DNA of 64,000 nucleotides from Scatolibacter rhodanostii (GCF_900197595.1 NZ_FZLO01000006.1:98705-162704), one strand, 5' to 3'. Counted from the stretch's first letter, positions 8,240 through 18,528 are shown. A program made the numbers and translations. The notes: generated from the letters alone by a model not told the origin.

Positions 8240-10504
8240 TTATTCTTCTGGTTCAGCCGTTGTTTCCTCATCGTCGGGCGGTGCACTTGATGTATTCTCT
8301 TGCGGCTTTATAGAAAATGTTGCTTCTTTCTTAAACTCATAAAACGCACCGGGCTTTACGCTGTTTGTTTCGTTTGGTGCTGTCGATGCTGTACCTTCTG
8401 CAGCACTTTCATTCGGCGTATTTTCCGGTTCTTCACTGGTTGATGAATTTTCGTTGTCCTCTGTGGTTTCTAAACCAAAGTAAGAATCAAAAATAGCCTT
8501 AGCCACATTTTGTGCATTATGGCCTTTTTGGCCATGTTCAATGACTACAGAAACAGCAATTTCAGGGTCATCATACGGTGCAAACGCAATAAAAGTCAAG
8601 TTATCCGCATTACCTGTTTCAGCGGTACCCGTTTTGGCTCCCATGCTAATGCCATAATCGCCAAACACGGTGCTGGCTGTTCCGCTTTGCGCCACCATGC
8701 GCATACCTTCTTTAACGGCCTGCATGGTAGTTTCTGAAACGCCTGTATCAGCAGCTACCTCTGGCTCATGCTTATAAACAACGTTTGTCCCCGTATAATC
8801 GGTGACTTTATCTAAATAGTGCGTCTTTAGGCGAACACCATTATTAGCAATGGTCGCTGTATAAGCTGCCAGCTGCATCGGTGTAAATGAGTTATCTGCC
8901 TGACCAATCGCTGCCTGAATAGTAATTGCTTCGGTAAAACTTTCTCCTGGGTGATTTTGCTGATATTCTGTGGGATTGGTCATAATTCCCTCAGACTCTC
9001 CAAGCTCGACCCCTGTCGTTGTCCCCAAGCCAAACGCTTCTGCATAGGCCTGCATTTTATCAATCCCAAGCAACAAGCCTGTTTCAAAGAAATAAATATT
9101 GCAAGAATCACGCAAGGCGGTGTAAACACTTTCGTAGCCATGCACGGACATACAAGTTGGAATATAGCCAGCATAACTAAAATGCTTAAATTCTCCCTCA
9201 CAAAGAAAAATAGTTCCTAAATTAATATCGCTCTCTTGTAAAGCAGCAGCAGCTACAGCCGGTTTAAAAATAGAGCCAGGGGTGTAGGTGCCATATAATG
9301 CTCTGTTAAATAAGGGTTTATAGACTTCATCCTCAGAAAGCTCCTCAATATAGGCACTGTCTGTATTATAGCGATTCATATCATAGGAAGGATAGTTGGA
9401 CGCTGCCAAGATACCAAAATCCTTAACATCCAGAACCACCACAGAACCTGTGACTGTTCCTTCTGCTTCTGTAATGGAACTCACCTGTTCCGCCAAAGAT
9501 TGGTTGGCAACAGCCTGCAATTTAGAATCAATTGTCGTATAGACCGTATTACCGGCTTTCGGCGATTGTGTAATCACGGTGGAGGCCACCGTACCGTCAC
9601 TCCCCAAGTTAACAACCTGCTTACCGTTCACGCCTCTCAAATCTGACTCAAACGCATTTTCAAGTCCGCTTTGCCCGTATCGGTCATCCAGTGTGTAGCC
9701 TTCAACATTGCCCTTCGTTGCGTCGTAGACATTTCCGGCTTCTTTTTCTCTGTTATATTGATTTTCAGAAATTGCGCCCACACGCCCGATACTGTGCGGG
9801 ATAAGTGTTCCATCTTCTCCATAATATCGTGTCACCGCTACGTCAGTTTGAATGCCCGGCAACTCACTCAGCATTTCATTGATAATGCCAACCGTTTCCT
9901 GTGAAACATCGCCTGCAATGGTAAAAGGCGCTGACATGCCAAAACCATTTTTTGTCATGGAGTAGCGCAGTGAGGCCAATGCTCTTGTTCTCTTCTGCGA
10001 ATATCCACCGCTGTTGTAGCGTTCAATCAGTGCTTCCATACAGTTATCTGGCGTCGCATAACTTTGCACATTCAGCATAGCCGAACTCTTCATATATTCA
10101 ATTTCTTTTGGTCTTTCTTCATCAAAAATATAGTTGCCTTCGTTGTCTATCTTAATGGGTAACTCATCTTTCCATTCTTCATTTCGGCTTTCCAACAAGT
10201 CTACAATTTTCAGCAAAACCGGATTTGGATCAAAGCCATTGGTCAAGTCCATTTTTTGATAAACAAGATTGACACTATACGTAATTTTATTACCCGCCAG
10301 CACATTGCCGTCTTTATCTTTAATCTCTCCTCTAACGGCAGACAGTTTTGTAAAGTCTGTATTCTGTTGCGACGCCAGTTCACGATAATAATCGCCCTGC
10401 AAAATTTGCCAATCAAACAGGCGCACAGTAAACAATACAAAAATCAGCAGGACAAAAATCACCAAAGCCCCGGTTCTTCCTAATTTGTGAAACAAAGTTT
10501 TCAT
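8240..10504 (-). CDS. mrdA: Class B penicillin-binding protein 2 (peptidoglycan transpeptidase)
   Basis: Monofunctional transpeptidase that crosslinks peptidoglycan during elongation (754 aa). One N-terminal membrane anchor spans about residues 12-32, followed by the PBP dimer domain. The transpeptidase motifs are complete: SIFK (Ser411, Lys414), SCN (467-469) and KTG (624-626). The last 85 residues are a low-complexity Ser/Thr/Glu/Pro tail, longer than in many relatives and likely disordered. The start at 10504 follows GGAGG. It lies 20 bp after mreD in the mreBCD-PBP2 order typical for the elongasome. RodA, the usual glycosyltransferase partner, is not encoded nearby. Confidence 0.95.
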   Translation of the reverse strand: MKTLFHKLGRTGALVIFVLLIFVLFTVRLFDWQILQGDYYRELASQQNTDFTKLSAVRGEIKDKDGNVLAGNKITYSVNLVYQKMDLTNGFDPNPVLLKIVDLLESRNEEWKDELPIKIDNEGNYIFDEERPKEIEYMKSSAMLNVQSYATPDNCMEALIERYNSGGYSQKRTRALASLRYSMTKNGFGMSAPFTIAGDVSQETVGIINEMLSELPGIQTDVAVTRYYGEDGTLIPHSIGRVGAISENQYNREKEAGNVYDATKGNVEGYTLDDRYGQSGLENAFESDLRGVNGKQVVNLGSDGTVASTVITQSPKAGNTVYTTIDSKLQAVANQSLAEQVSSITEAEGTVTGSVVVLDVKDFGILAASNYPSYDMNRYNTDSAYIEELSEDEVYKPLFNRALYGTYTPGSIFKPAVAAAALQESDINLGTIFLCEGEFKHFSYAGYIPTCMSVHGYESVYTALRDSCNIYFFETGLLLGIDKMQAYAEAFGLGTTTGVELGESEGIMTNPTEYQQNHPGESFTEAITIQAAIGQADNSFTPMQLAAYTATIANNGVRLKTHYLDKVTDYTGTNVVYKHEPEVAADTGVSETTMQAVKEGMRMVAQSGTASTVFGDYGISMGAKTGTAETGNADNLTFIAFAPYDDPEIAVSVVIEHGQKGHNAQNVAKAIFDSYFGLETTEDNENSSTSEEPENTPNESAAEGTASTAPNETNSVKPGAFYEFKKEATFSIKPQENTSSAPPDDEETTAEPEE

Positions 10505-10524
10505 GAATACCTCCGAGCGCTCTG

Positions 10525-11037
10525 CTAATATTCCGGTCGAAATGTGCGGGCAATGCCTCTATTGATATAAAAAATAAGAGGAAGCAGCAAGAGCGTATAA
10601 AAACAAACCGGCAAATAATTGTGAAGCGCCACATAACCGGCGGACGAATAACCTTTTAGCACGTAACGAAATAGCCAACCTAAAAAAACAGCAACAACCG
10701 TTGCCCACAACCCTGAAACCACCGCAGACATCATATTGACCCGTAAAATAGTACTGGACATTCTACTGATGACAAAGCAGAGCACCGCCAGCACAGAGGC
10801 AAAGAAGCCCAAACCTGCACTGGCGCTAAAATCCATGAGCAACCCTGTGAATATGCCAAAGCTCATGGCTGGCGTTTCTTTCTCTACCATAGCAATTGTC
10901 ACAGCCGCCGGAATCATCAAGATCGGTCGCACTCCAAAAATGGGAGGAAAAAGCCAAGGCGAATCTTGCAGGGCATAAAGCAAAATAATTTCTAGCGAAT
11001 AAGCCACAAAACGAATCCATCTTTTTCTGTCTGACAT
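10525..11037 (-). CDS. mreD: Rod shape-determining protein MreD
   Basis: Small integral membrane protein of the elongasome (170 aa). It has about five hydrophobic segments (for example YSLEIILLYALQ and FASVLAVLCFVIS) and the position and size of MreD. Sequence conservation in the family is low, so the call relies on topology plus position between mreC and PBP2. Its ATG overlaps the mreC stop codon by one base, indicating translational coupling. A GGAGG-type ribosome binding site lies inside the end of mreC. Confidence 0.9.
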   Translation of the reverse strand: MSDRKRWIRFVAYSLEIILLYALQDSPWLFPPIFGVRPILMIPAAVTIAMVEKETPAMSFGIFTGLLMDFSASAGLGFFASVLAVLCFVISRMSSTILRVNMMSAVVSGLWATVVAVFLGWLFRYVLKGYSSAGYVALHNYLPVCFYTLLLLPLIFYINRGIARTFRPEY

Positions 11038-11954
11038 TATTCTCCCGCCTCCGGATCAGTTGGCGCGGTCCCACTGACCGGTTCCTTATTTTCTTCATTC
11101 TTGCCGGCAAAGTCGGTTACAACAAAGACATCTGTTGCATTCTTTATATCGGCATAAGGTTTGACAACCGCATATTTTGAAATGCTATACTCTGACTGCT
11201 CTACTGACATCACTGAACCAATTACCAAATCTTTCGGATAATTTCCGCCTACACCAGATGCTGTAATAATGGCACCTTCTTTAATCTTGGTGTCATTCAG
11301 AAGATAGTCCATGCGCAAAAGTCCATTAGCCGCCAAAATAGCGCTGCTGCCAATTACACCGCTTTCATCAGAATAGGTTGATGTAGCTTCATCATAGCAA
11401 ACTGTCATAGCCGCTACCTTTGTGTCTTCAGAGAAAATAGATTTCACATTGCTGGTCGTCGCATAAACGTCTGTGATGACACCAATCATACCTTCATTGG
11501 TAATAACAGCATCACCGCTCTCAACACCTGCCAACGATCCCTTATCAATCGAGAATCCATAAAAAACATCATTCTGATTCCGTGCAATGACAGAAGCAGC
11601 TAGCATGCTTACCTCTGCTTTTTCTTCTTTGATTTCAAGCTGACTTTTCAACTGCTCGTTTTCTTTTACTTTTTTTTGATAATCCAACAGCTGATTACGC
11701 AGTTGTGCATTTTCTTCTGAAAGCTGTTGATTCTTTTGCTTTAATTCTTCTTTTGTCATGGTGTCAAGATTCAAATATTCTGTCACTTGACCCGATGCAC
11801 TAGCTGTCATCTGCAAAAGAGGGGTCGTTATCAGCCCAATTGCGCTGGAAAAAAAGTTCGCTTTTCCTGAAGCCGTAAACGCATTGAGCACGAACAGTGC
11901 CACAAGAGCAACAACTAGTTTTTTAATGCCGGACCATTTGAATGTTTCTCGCAA
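11037..11954 (-). CDS. mreC: Cell shape-determining protein MreC
   Basis: Elongasome scaffold anchored in the membrane and extending outside the cell (305 aa). One transmembrane helix at about residues 12-30 is followed by a coiled coil at about 68-113 (KEELKQKNQQLSEENAQLRN and onward) and the paired beta-barrel domain with GVESGDAVITNEGMIG. The start is a TTG codon at 11954 with GGGAGG 8 nt upstream; no ATG fits. It is followed immediately by mreD and lies about 150 bp after mreB. The acidic Pro/Glu tail after residue 285 is probably disordered. Confidence 0.95.
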   Translation of the reverse strand: MRETFKWSGIKKLVVALVALFVLNAFTASGKANFFSSAIGLITTPLLQMTASASGQVTEYLNLDTMTKEELKQKNQQLSEENAQLRNQLLDYQKKVKENEQLKSQLEIKEEKAEVSMLAASVIARNQNDVFYGFSIDKGSLAGVESGDAVITNEGMIGVITDVYATTSNVKSIFSEDTKVAAMTVCYDEATSTYSDESGVIGSSAILAANGLLRMDYLLNDTKIKEGAIITASGVGGNYPKDLVIGSVMSVEQSEYSISKYAVVKPYADIKNATDVFVVTDFAGKNEENKEPVSGTAPTDPEAGE

Positions 11955-12101
11955 AACAAATTCCTCCCTGACAGTTCGTCAATAAAAAATGAGGCCGCAA
12001 AAGGGTCGGGCCGTTTTATCAACCGCCATTCATCCGCACCTTTTAAGCAGCCCTCATCACTTAGCTGTTCGATTCCTCTTTCTCACAGCATAAAAACAAC
12101 T

Positions 12102-13154
12102 TTAAAACATAGATCTCTTTCTAGAAGATCTTCTATAGGTCTTAGGCAAATCCACTTCTAAGCTTTTTCCTGTGCCCTCAACAACACAATCCAAAGGTCT
12201 TTCTGCCACATGCACCGGAATTCCGGTCTCTTGACTTACCAATTTGTCTAAACCTTTCAGCAAAGCACCACCGCCAGTGAGCATGATTCCTCTGTCGATG
12301 ATATCGGCAGCCAATTCAGGAGGTGTTTTCTCCAAAGTATCTTTAATCGCATCAACGACGGTCATCACGCTGTCTGTTAATGCTTCACGCACCTCGTCAG
12401 AGTGAATCGTCACATTTTTGGGCAAGCCATCAACCAAGTTTCTACCTTTAATCTCTACAAAAGAATCAAGCATATCTTCTGTTGGGAAAGCTGAACCAAT
12501 TTTAACTTTGATTTCTTCTGCGGTTCTCTCACCAATCAGGAGATTGTATTTTTTCTTTACATACGTGACAATGGCTTCATCAAACTTATCGCCTGCCATA
12601 CGTACAGAAACAGCGGTTACAATATCCCCCAGTGAAATAACGGCAACTTCAGATGTACCACCGCCGATGTCAACGACCATGCTGCCCGTGGGTTCTCCAA
12701 CAGGAAGCCCTGCTCCAATTGCCGCAGCCATTGGTTCTTCAATCAAATCTACGTTATTAGAGCCAGCTTGTCTGGCGGCATCTTCAACCGCTCTTCTCTC
12801 CACCTCGGTTACACCAGAGGGGATACAAATCACAACTCTGGGACGATAAAGAGAGCCCGCTTTCATCGCTTTGCGAATAAAATATTTAAGCATAGCGGCC
12901 GTCACATCAAAGTCGGCAATAACACCCTCTTTTAGTGGACGAACTGCTGTAATAGAACCGGGGGTTCTGCCAAGCATTTCTTTTGCCTGCTTGCCAACGG
13001 CAAGCACTTCATCCGTTCTAACATCAACAGCCACAACGGACGGTTCACGCATAACAATTCCTTTACCTCTCATAAAAACAAGAGTATTGGCAGTACCCAA
13101 ATCAATTCCTATATCTTTTGAAAACATTGAAAACATCGAAAAAATTCCTGACAT
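12102..13154 (-). CDS. mreB: Actin-like rod shape protein MreB
   Basis: Actin-fold ATPase forming membrane filaments that orient cell-wall synthesis (350 aa). The phosphate-1 loop [15 protein letters not shown], phosphate-2 region [16 protein letters not shown] and adenosine motif [15 protein letters not shown] are all present. The N-terminal [11 protein letters not shown] stretch is amphipathic and may bind membrane. The start at 13154 follows GGGAGG. It heads the mreB-mreC-mreD-PBP2 series read leftwards. The promoter at 13397-13425 gives a leader of about 235 nt. The C-terminus [10 protein letters not shown] is basic. Confidence 0.96.
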   Translation of the reverse strand: MSGIFSMFSMFSKDIGIDLGTANTLVFMRGKGIVMREPSVVAVDVRTDEVLAVGKQAKEMLGRTPGSITAVRPLKEGVIADFDVTAAMLKYFIRKAMKAGSLYRPRVVICIPSGVTEVERRAVEDAARQAGSNNVDLIEEPMAAAIGAGLPVGEPTGSMVVDIGGGTSEVAVISLGDIVTAVSVRMAGDKFDEAIVTYVKKKYNLLIGERTAEEIKVKIGSAFPTEDMLDSFVEIKGRNLVDGLPKNVTIHSDEVREALTDSVMTVVDAIKDTLEKTPPELAADIIDRGIMLTGGGALLKGLDKLVSQETGIPVHVAERPLDCVVEGTGKSLEVDLPKTYRRSSRKRSMF

Positions 13155-13396
13155 AGTATCCTCCCAGCCTAATTCAGCTATGTTAATCTATCTTCCCGTA
13201 TTAGGATATACAATAGTTTCGTTCTCATTCAGCTCTTTTTATAAGATCAACTTTGATTGCGCTTTTGTTTTTGAGTCGTGCTCTATCTGTCTCCAAAAGT
13301 TTAACACCAAAATTATTCCAGATAAATACCGGCGTTATTTTATCGTTTTTGCATTATGTAACCACTTTTGTGACACCAACCTACAGTAATGCTTTT

Positions 13397-13425
13397 ATTA
13401 TAACGTATTTCCGCGATTTTCTCAA
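13397..13425 (-). promoter_or_regulatory. mreB promoter in the 368-bp dut-mreB gap
   Basis: TTGAGA (13425-13420) and TATAAT (13402-13397) are 17 bp apart on the minus strand. Transcription from here would start near 13390 and leave a 235-nt leader (13155-13390) in which no recognised RNA motif was found. Nothing else is visible between dut and mreB. Confidence 0.8.
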
Positions 13426-13522
13426 CCATTAAGTTTACATAAATCAAAGTTTTTATCTTAATTTTTACTCAAACACAGATATATGATTCTTTCATCTTCT
13501 CAAGCACAATATCTGGTTTTTA

Positions 13523-13954
13523 TTAGCGTCCTGTACTGCCAAATCCACCTGCTCCTCGTTCTGTTTCGGTGAGAGAAAACACTTCTTCAATGTCAGGGGT
13601 AAAAATTGGCATTAAAATGAGCTGAGCAATTCTCTCATTGGGCGAAATGGCATAAGCAGTTTTTCCTAAATTGCGAAGTCCAACATGAATCTCGCCTCTA
13701 TAGTCACTGTCAATCACACCGACACCGTTAGAAACATGTACACCATGCTTAACGCCCAAACCACTGCGGGTAAAAATCATGCCGGCATAGCCTTCTGGAA
13801 TTTCTACACCCAAACCGGTTGGGATAATAATAAAATCACCGGGTTCAAGTATAAATTCTGTCGCTATACATGCACACAGGTCATATCCTGCACTACCCCT
13901 TGTTTTTCTTTCAGGGATGATAGCACCTTCTTTTAGCTTCATCATTTTCAACAT
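13523..13954 (-). CDS. dut: dUTP diphosphatase
   Basis: Trimeric dUTPase hydrolysing dUTP to dUMP and keeping uracil out of DNA (143 aa). All five motifs are visible in order: SAGYDLCA, TRSGLGVKHG, NGVGVIDSDYRGEI with the catalytic Asp, ERIAQLIL, and the C-terminal RGAGGFGSTGR that closes over the active site. The start at 13954 follows AAGGAG with an 11-nt spacing; a Met at residue 4 or 5 is an alternative start. It is oriented with its neighbours and lies 91 bp after the U32 peptidase gene. Confidence 0.97.
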   Translation of the reverse strand: MLKMMKLKEGAIIPERKTRGSAGYDLCACIATEFILEPGDFIIIPTGLGVEIPEGYAGMIFTRSGLGVKHGVHVSNGVGVIDSDYRGEIHVGLRNLGKTAYAISPNERIAQLILMPIFTPDIEEVFSLTETERGAGGFGSTGR

Positions 13955-14045
13955 ATCTTAGATTTCTCCTTTTTTTCAGTGTTATCAAGGTATTTCAAAT
14001 TTTTTAAGAATGATTTATCCACATTCTCCACAGAGTTTTCCACAT

Positions 14046-16133
14046 TTACTGAATTCCCCTGTAAAAAAGCCCTCGAGTATAGTCAAATACTGGTTTTTCT
14101 TGTCGATTAAATGCCTTCAAAATTTGATCACATTCAACAGCATTTTCCACAGTAAACCTTAAAATCCCATAATCTGCACCCTTGACTTCAGGTAGTCGAT
14201 CAGCCATCCACAAAGGAACGCTGTTGAAAACTTCCGTATATTTATTCATTCCTGACAATGTACACATGACAGGGAATTCTTTCTTTTGTCTGTCAATCAA
14301 TGCCGTTGTTCCCGTACAATTTCGGCAAGGATGTTTCTCGCTTTTTACCGGACATTTTCTCGTCATCATCAAAGCCTGACGACCATATAGCATGACACCT
14401 TTAGGAACTTCATTCCCTAAGTCCATCATTTCTTTCAATGTAATCTCCGGAGAAAGTTCAGCACTTTTTAAGCCATTTTCTGCAAAGAAAGCAAGTGATT
14501 TGCTATTGAGTATATTTAGCGAAAATCCACCATGCGCCTCTGCTCCTAGCTCTTTACAAAGCTGTAGAGCCCCTATGTTCTGGCATAGAAACGCTTTTCG
14601 CCCTACCAGCATATGCTCTTGCATTTTTTGCTTGATTTTCTCCTCTGAACTTAGACCAAATATAACACGAGGGATTTCCAAAATAATTTTATTATTTGGA
14701 ATTTCAAACTTTTTAAGTTGGCTAAAGTCGGTAGACAGTGGCAATACAATTTTATCTAAAGAAGACGTTTCTGCTGTCACCTGTTTCCATGAACGATAGG
14801 AAACAACCAGCGGCATTTTTGTCTTCTTCTTATTCTCAAGATTATTTTGGTGAAATTCATTCATAAAATCAGTTTTGCATAAAAACTCAATTTTATCGGA
14901 TTGCTCTCTAGTTTTCAACAAAGTTTTCAACACTTCTCGTCTCATGTTGTTTAATGTTGAAATCGTAATAGGAACGCTTGCTTTTTCCACCACTATATTT
15001 TGTGCTTTGAAGGGGGTTCCCCCTGTTTTGCTTAGTTGCAAAATACATCTCTCTTTTTCCAGCAAACGACCTTCTTCTGTTGGTACACACATCTCTGCAT
15101 GATTATTCTGTTCATCTACAGCAGTCAGTTTGACCAAATCGTCCACAGAAAGTAAAAAAGATACGTCTACACGAGAAAGTTCTTTTCGATATAAGCCTCG
15201 CAGACTGCCAAAAACCTTTTCAGTCGCGGCTGTAACATCTTGTTTTGTGCGTATACCTAACATATTTTCGTCTATTTTTCCCTCAAAATACCCTTTAGTA
15301 AAACCAGAACGGGAAAATACACTGTTTAAACTACTCTTCAAATCTTCCGGAATATCCTCACCATCTGCTGCTTTTCGGCAAGCCGAAACAGCTGCCGCGA
15401 CGTATTCGGGGCGCTTCATGCGTCCCTCAATCTTAGCGGAAGTGACCCCCGCATTCTCCAGCTTTTCGACTTCTTCAATATAAGATAAGTCTTTTAAGCT
15501 AAGGGCATGCCCGTTTCCCCCATCTGCTAAAAACGGTAAGCGACAGGGTTGCGCACACATTCCTCTATTTCCGCTTCGTGAACCCAACGTGGCACTAAAA
15601 TAGCACTGACCCGAAACAGAAACACAAAGAGCACCATGCACGAAGCTTTCGGTTTCTATTTCACAAGCCTTTGTAATTTCTTCTGTTTCTGCTAAAGAGA
15701 TTTCTCTCGCCAACACCACTCGTTGTGCCCCGTTATCCTTTAACAGCTGCACACCGGCACGAGAATGCAAACTCATTTGTGTAGATGCATGCACAACCAA
15801 ATTAGGCGCACAACGTCTAATTTCACGGAATAGACCCATATCCTGCACAATGACAGCATCTACTGCTATCTCACAAAGAAAACGAATAAATTCCAAGGCT
15901 TCTTGCATTTCTCTGTCTTTAATGAGTGTATTAACGGTGATATAGAGTTTTACATTTCGGGCATGGCAAAAGGCAGCCGCTTCAGCAAGCTCTTCATTTG
16001 TGAAATTTTGTGCACTTGCTCTGGCTCCAAAAGATTGCCCTGCCAAATAAACCGCATCTGCTCCGGCATATACAGCTGCTTGCAGAGAATCCCAGCTTCC
16101 GGCAGGCGCTAGTACTTCTATTTTATTTTTCAT
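14046..16133 (-). CDS. Peptidase U32 family protein (RlhA-like, with DUF3656-type C-terminus)
   Basis: U32-family protein of 695 aa. The N-terminal half begins KIEVLAPAGSWDSLQAAVYAGADAVYLAG and carries FVHGALCVSVSGQCYFSA and GMCAQPCR, the conserved cysteine-rich U32 region that may bind an iron-sulfur cluster. In the E. coli relative RlhA the family hydroxylates 23S rRNA C2501 using prephenate; other U32 members are called collagenase-like peptidases. The long C-terminal part resembles the RlhA-type extension. The start at 16133 was chosen as the first ATG; it lies inside the end of zapA, so translation is coupled. The specific substrate here is not known. Confidence 0.85.
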   Translation of the reverse strand: MKNKIEVLAPAGSWDSLQAAVYAGADAVYLAGQSFGARASAQNFTNEELAEAAAFCHARNVKLYITVNTLIKDREMQEALEFIRFLCEIAVDAVIVQDMGLFREIRRCAPNLVVHASTQMSLHSRAGVQLLKDNGAQRVVLAREISLAETEEITKACEIETESFVHGALCVSVSGQCYFSATLGSRSGNRGMCAQPCRLPFLADGGNGHALSLKDLSYIEEVEKLENAGVTSAKIEGRMKRPEYVAAAVSACRKAADGEDIPEDLKSSLNSVFSRSGFTKGYFEGKIDENMLGIRTKQDVTAATEKVFGSLRGLYRKELSRVDVSFLLSVDDLVKLTAVDEQNNHAEMCVPTEEGRLLEKERCILQLSKTGGTPFKAQNIVVEKASVPITISTLNNMRREVLKTLLKTREQSDKIEFLCKTDFMNEFHQNNLENKKKTKMPLVVSYRSWKQVTAETSSLDKIVLPLSTDFSQLKKFEIPNNKIILEIPRVIFGLSSEEKIKQKMQEHMLVGRKAFLCQNIGALQLCKELGAEAHGGFSLNILNSKSLAFFAENGLKSAELSPEITLKEMMDLGNEVPKGVMLYGRQALMMTRKCPVKSEKHPCRNCTGTTALIDRQKKEFPVMCTLSGMNKYTEVFNSVPLWMADRLPEVKGADYGILRFTVENAVECDQILKAFNRQEKPVFDYTRGLFYRGIQ

Positions 16134-16680
16134 GTTTTTTCTCAAAGAAAGTGACAAAATCGTTTTCTTCCCATTCTGAATTACGCAGCGGATTACGCAG
16201 CTTCACTTTTTTGTCTATTGGTGGTAACGCCACATTTTCTTCTGTGGCACTCTGCCCTTTATCAGCTTGCGCCAACTGCCACTCTAAATCAGTTATTTTA
16301 TCTTCTAATGTACGTCTTTCATCACTGTCTATCCCATTCTCAATCTGCTTAAAAAGAGCGGCAGATTCATCTGACAGGCGATTATTCTCTTTGCGCAGTT
16401 GTGCCGCTTGTCTCTCCAGCTCCAAGTTTCGTTTTTCAAGCTCTGAAATTTTCTTTTTCTTTTCCAGTTCTTTAAATTCATCTTTTTTTACTGTATCCAA
16501 ATAAATCAAAGCTGCCGTCACCGCCGCTGATTCCTTTGTAATAAAAGGGGATGCTGCCATGACCTCATTCATCATTTCACCGATTTCAGCTGCCAGCTCG
16601 TGCATATATTCATCGGTTTCTTCTGTGATTAGTCCGCAGACCACTCCATTAATTTCAAGGCGAACTCGTCTTTTCTCCAT
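16123..16680 (-). CDS. zapA: Cell division protein ZapA with long coiled-coil tail
   Basis: ZapA stabilises FtsZ filaments at the division ring. The first 75 residues match the ZapA head (RRVRLEINGVVCGLITEETDEYMHELAAE split across the domain) and residues 75-135 form a continuous Lys/Glu-rich coiled coil. At 185 aa it is longer than the minimal 85-residue form, as often seen in Clostridia. The start at 16680 (MEKRRVRL) is preferred to a GTG three codons earlier because AAAGGGTGG sits just before it. It overlaps the ribF end by 26 bp and the U32 gene start by 11 bp. Confidence 0.85.
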   Translation of the reverse strand: MEKRRVRLEINGVVCGLITEETDEYMHELAAEIGEMMNEVMAASPFITKESAAVTAALIYLDTVKKDEFKELEKKKKISELEKRNLELERQAAQLRKENNRLSDESAALFKQIENGIDSDERRTLEDKITDLEWQLAQADKGQSATEENVALPPIDKKVKLRNPLRNSEWEENDFVTFFEKKHEK

Positions 16681-17617
16681 GACAACCACCCTTTCCCTTT
16701 ACGTTTATAACCGCTTCTCCTGTTTTTGCTATCATCTCATGCGCTATATCCGCATCATTATATATGGCGTCTTTTAACTCCTCTAAGGAATTAAACTTCA
16801 CTTCTGGTCGAATAAATTCCACCAGCTCAATTTTTACCCATTGTCCATATAAATCCCCTGAAAAAGCCGGTATCCATGTTTCTGCTAGCACCACATCTGA
16901 ACCCACTGTAGGCTTAACCCCTATATTTGTTACAGCTTCATAGCGTTTACCTTCTATCACCGCTATAGAGGCATAAATTGCAAATTTGGGTTGGATAAAA
17001 CCATCCGGCAATGGTTGATTGATGGTCGGCGTACCTAATGTTCTGCCAATTTGTTTACCCTTAACCACAGGCAGAGAAAAAGCAAAATGCCGCCCCAACA
17101 TTTCATTGGCACAGCTGATATCCCCGTTCATCACTGCATTGCGGATTCTTGTGGAGCTAATGCGTGCTCCGCCTTCCTCCATGTCAGGCAAAACATGAAG
17201 CTCGACACCATGCTCTTTACAAAACAGGCGAATCATGTGAACATCGCCTCTGGCCGCTCTGCCAAAACGAAAATCTTCTCCACACGAAATTGCTTTTACC
17301 TTGCATTTTTCAAGTAACACATCATGTAAAAAAGCCTCTGGTTCCATTGGCTTCACTTCTTCAAAAGGAATCCGAAATAAATTTTTGACTCCCAAATCAC
17401 ACAGCAGTTTTTCTTTATCCTGCGGTAGCATAAGATGGCCCGCTCCATGAGGGTTTTCCTCAAATGTGAATACCGAGGCTTGCCCCACCTTGCTATTTAA
17501 CACTGCCTGCAATACCTCTAAATGGCCTTTGTGCAAACCATCAAAGGCGCCAAGAGCAATTGCTGTGTTATTTTCTATTTTAAATTCATTAATTTTTTTC
17601 CAAATCTTCATTCTCAT
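16655..17617 (-). CDS. ribF: Bifunctional riboflavin kinase / FAD synthetase
   Basis: Makes FMN from riboflavin and FAD from FMN (320 aa). The N-terminal adenylyltransferase domain has IALGAFDGLHKGHLEVL (the GxxHxGH nucleotide-binding motif) and the ISSTRIR motif near residue 152. The C-terminal kinase domain has KGKQIGRTLGTPTIN and ETWIPAFSGDLYG. The start at 17617 overlaps the truB stop as ATGA. The last 15 or so residues extend past the usual end and overlap zapA. This tail is rich in Gly and Lys and may be dispensable. Confidence 0.95.
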   Translation of the reverse strand: MRMKIWKKINEFKIENNTAIALGAFDGLHKGHLEVLQAVLNSKVGQASVFTFEENPHGAGHLMLPQDKEKLLCDLGVKNLFRIPFEEVKPMEPEAFLHDVLLEKCKVKAISCGEDFRFGRAARGDVHMIRLFCKEHGVELHVLPDMEEGGARISSTRIRNAVMNGDISCANEMLGRHFAFSLPVVKGKQIGRTLGTPTINQPLPDGFIQPKFAIYASIAVIEGKRYEAVTNIGVKPTVGSDVVLAETWIPAFSGDLYGQWVKIELVEFIRPEVKFNSLEELKDAIYNDADIAHEMIAKTGEAVINVKGKGGCHGEKTSSP

Positions 17618-18528
17618 TCGCCTTTAACTGCAAACAATTTTAATATTTCCATCTCTTTTTTATCCATGTTTATTTTTCCCAAACCCAAAAACAATCCGTC
17701 AGGAGCATAAACGCGAAAAGCCTGTCCATCTTGCAGACACACTCCCAAACCTCTCAAGCGTTCGCAAGCCAATTCACCGCCATTTTGAAAACGCACCGTT
17801 TGTGCTTGTGAAACGGTAACTGCTTCCAAATGTCGAAACAAACTGTCTGTCGGCTGAATTTTTTCTTCTAGCTTCCCATTTTTTGCAAGTTCTCTCGCTT
17901 CTTCCAGCGTAATACTTTCCGCTTCAGAAAAACCGCAGGCAGACAATCGACGAAGCCCCGTCATAGTACCGACCGTTCCTGCTCGTTCTGCTATATCTTC
18001 AATCAGCGTGCGTATGTAAGTTCCTTTTGAGCAAGATACTTCCAGCACGCCAACATTTTTCTCATCATCAAATGAAATTAGTTTCAATTCTCCGATATGA
18101 ATATCTCTTGCTTGGCGCTCCACCTCAATGCCTTTGCGAGCCAATTCGTAGAGTCTTTTGCCACCAATTGAAACCGCTGAATACATGGGTGGAATTTGCT
18201 GAATAGCTCCTCTAAATAAAGGTAAAACCGCTTCTAATTCTACTTGATCAACTGTTGCATGTACCTCTTGTTTCACTTGTCCGGTAATATCCCCCGTATC
18301 GGTCTTAATCCCCAAACAAAATTCAGCGCGATATTTTTTATCCGTATCAGGCAAAAGATCTGCCGCTTTAGCCGCTCTGCCAAAAAGCAAAGGCAGCACA
18401 CCGGTTGCCATAGGGTCAAGTGTCCCCGTGTGCCCAATTTTCTTTTCTTTCGCTATTTTTCGCATGACAGCGATGACGTCAAACGAGGTAAAATCTTTTG
18501 GCTTATCCAAAACTAGCAGTCCATTCAT
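17614..18528 (-). CDS. truB: tRNA pseudouridine(55) synthase
   Basis: Converts U55 of the T-loop of tRNAs to pseudouridine (304 aa). It begins MNGLLVLDKPKDFTSFDV, then GHTGTLDPMATGVLPLLFG containing the catalytic Asp, and later GTYIRTLIEDIA. A C-terminal PUA-like domain follows. The start at 18528 has AGGAG 8 nt upstream; the ORF's earlier in-frame start adds ten unconserved residues. Its ATG overlaps the nrnA stop (ATGA). The order rbfA-nrnA-truB-ribF is the standard Firmicutes arrangement downstream of infB. Confidence 0.96.
   Translation of the reverse strand: MNGLLVLDKPKDFTSFDVIAVMRKIAKEKKIGHTGTLDPMATGVLPLLFGRAAKAADLLPDTDKKYRAEFCLGIKTDTGDITGQVKQEVHATVDQVELEAVLPLFRGAIQQIPPMYSAVSIGGKRLYELARKGIEVERQARDIHIGELKLISFDDEKNVGVLEVSCSKGTYIRTLIEDIAERAGTVGTMTGLRRLSACGFSEAESITLEEARELAKNGKLEEKIQPTDSLFRHLEAVTVSQAQTVRFQNGGELACERLRGLGVCLQDGQAFRVYAPDGLFLGLGKINMDKKEMEILKLFAVKGE

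Noticed and set aside
16010..16504. A 164-codon plus-strand frame opposite zapA and the U32 gene
   Set aside because: Ser/Phe-rich product that is the antisense of the ZapA coiled coil; no expression signals.
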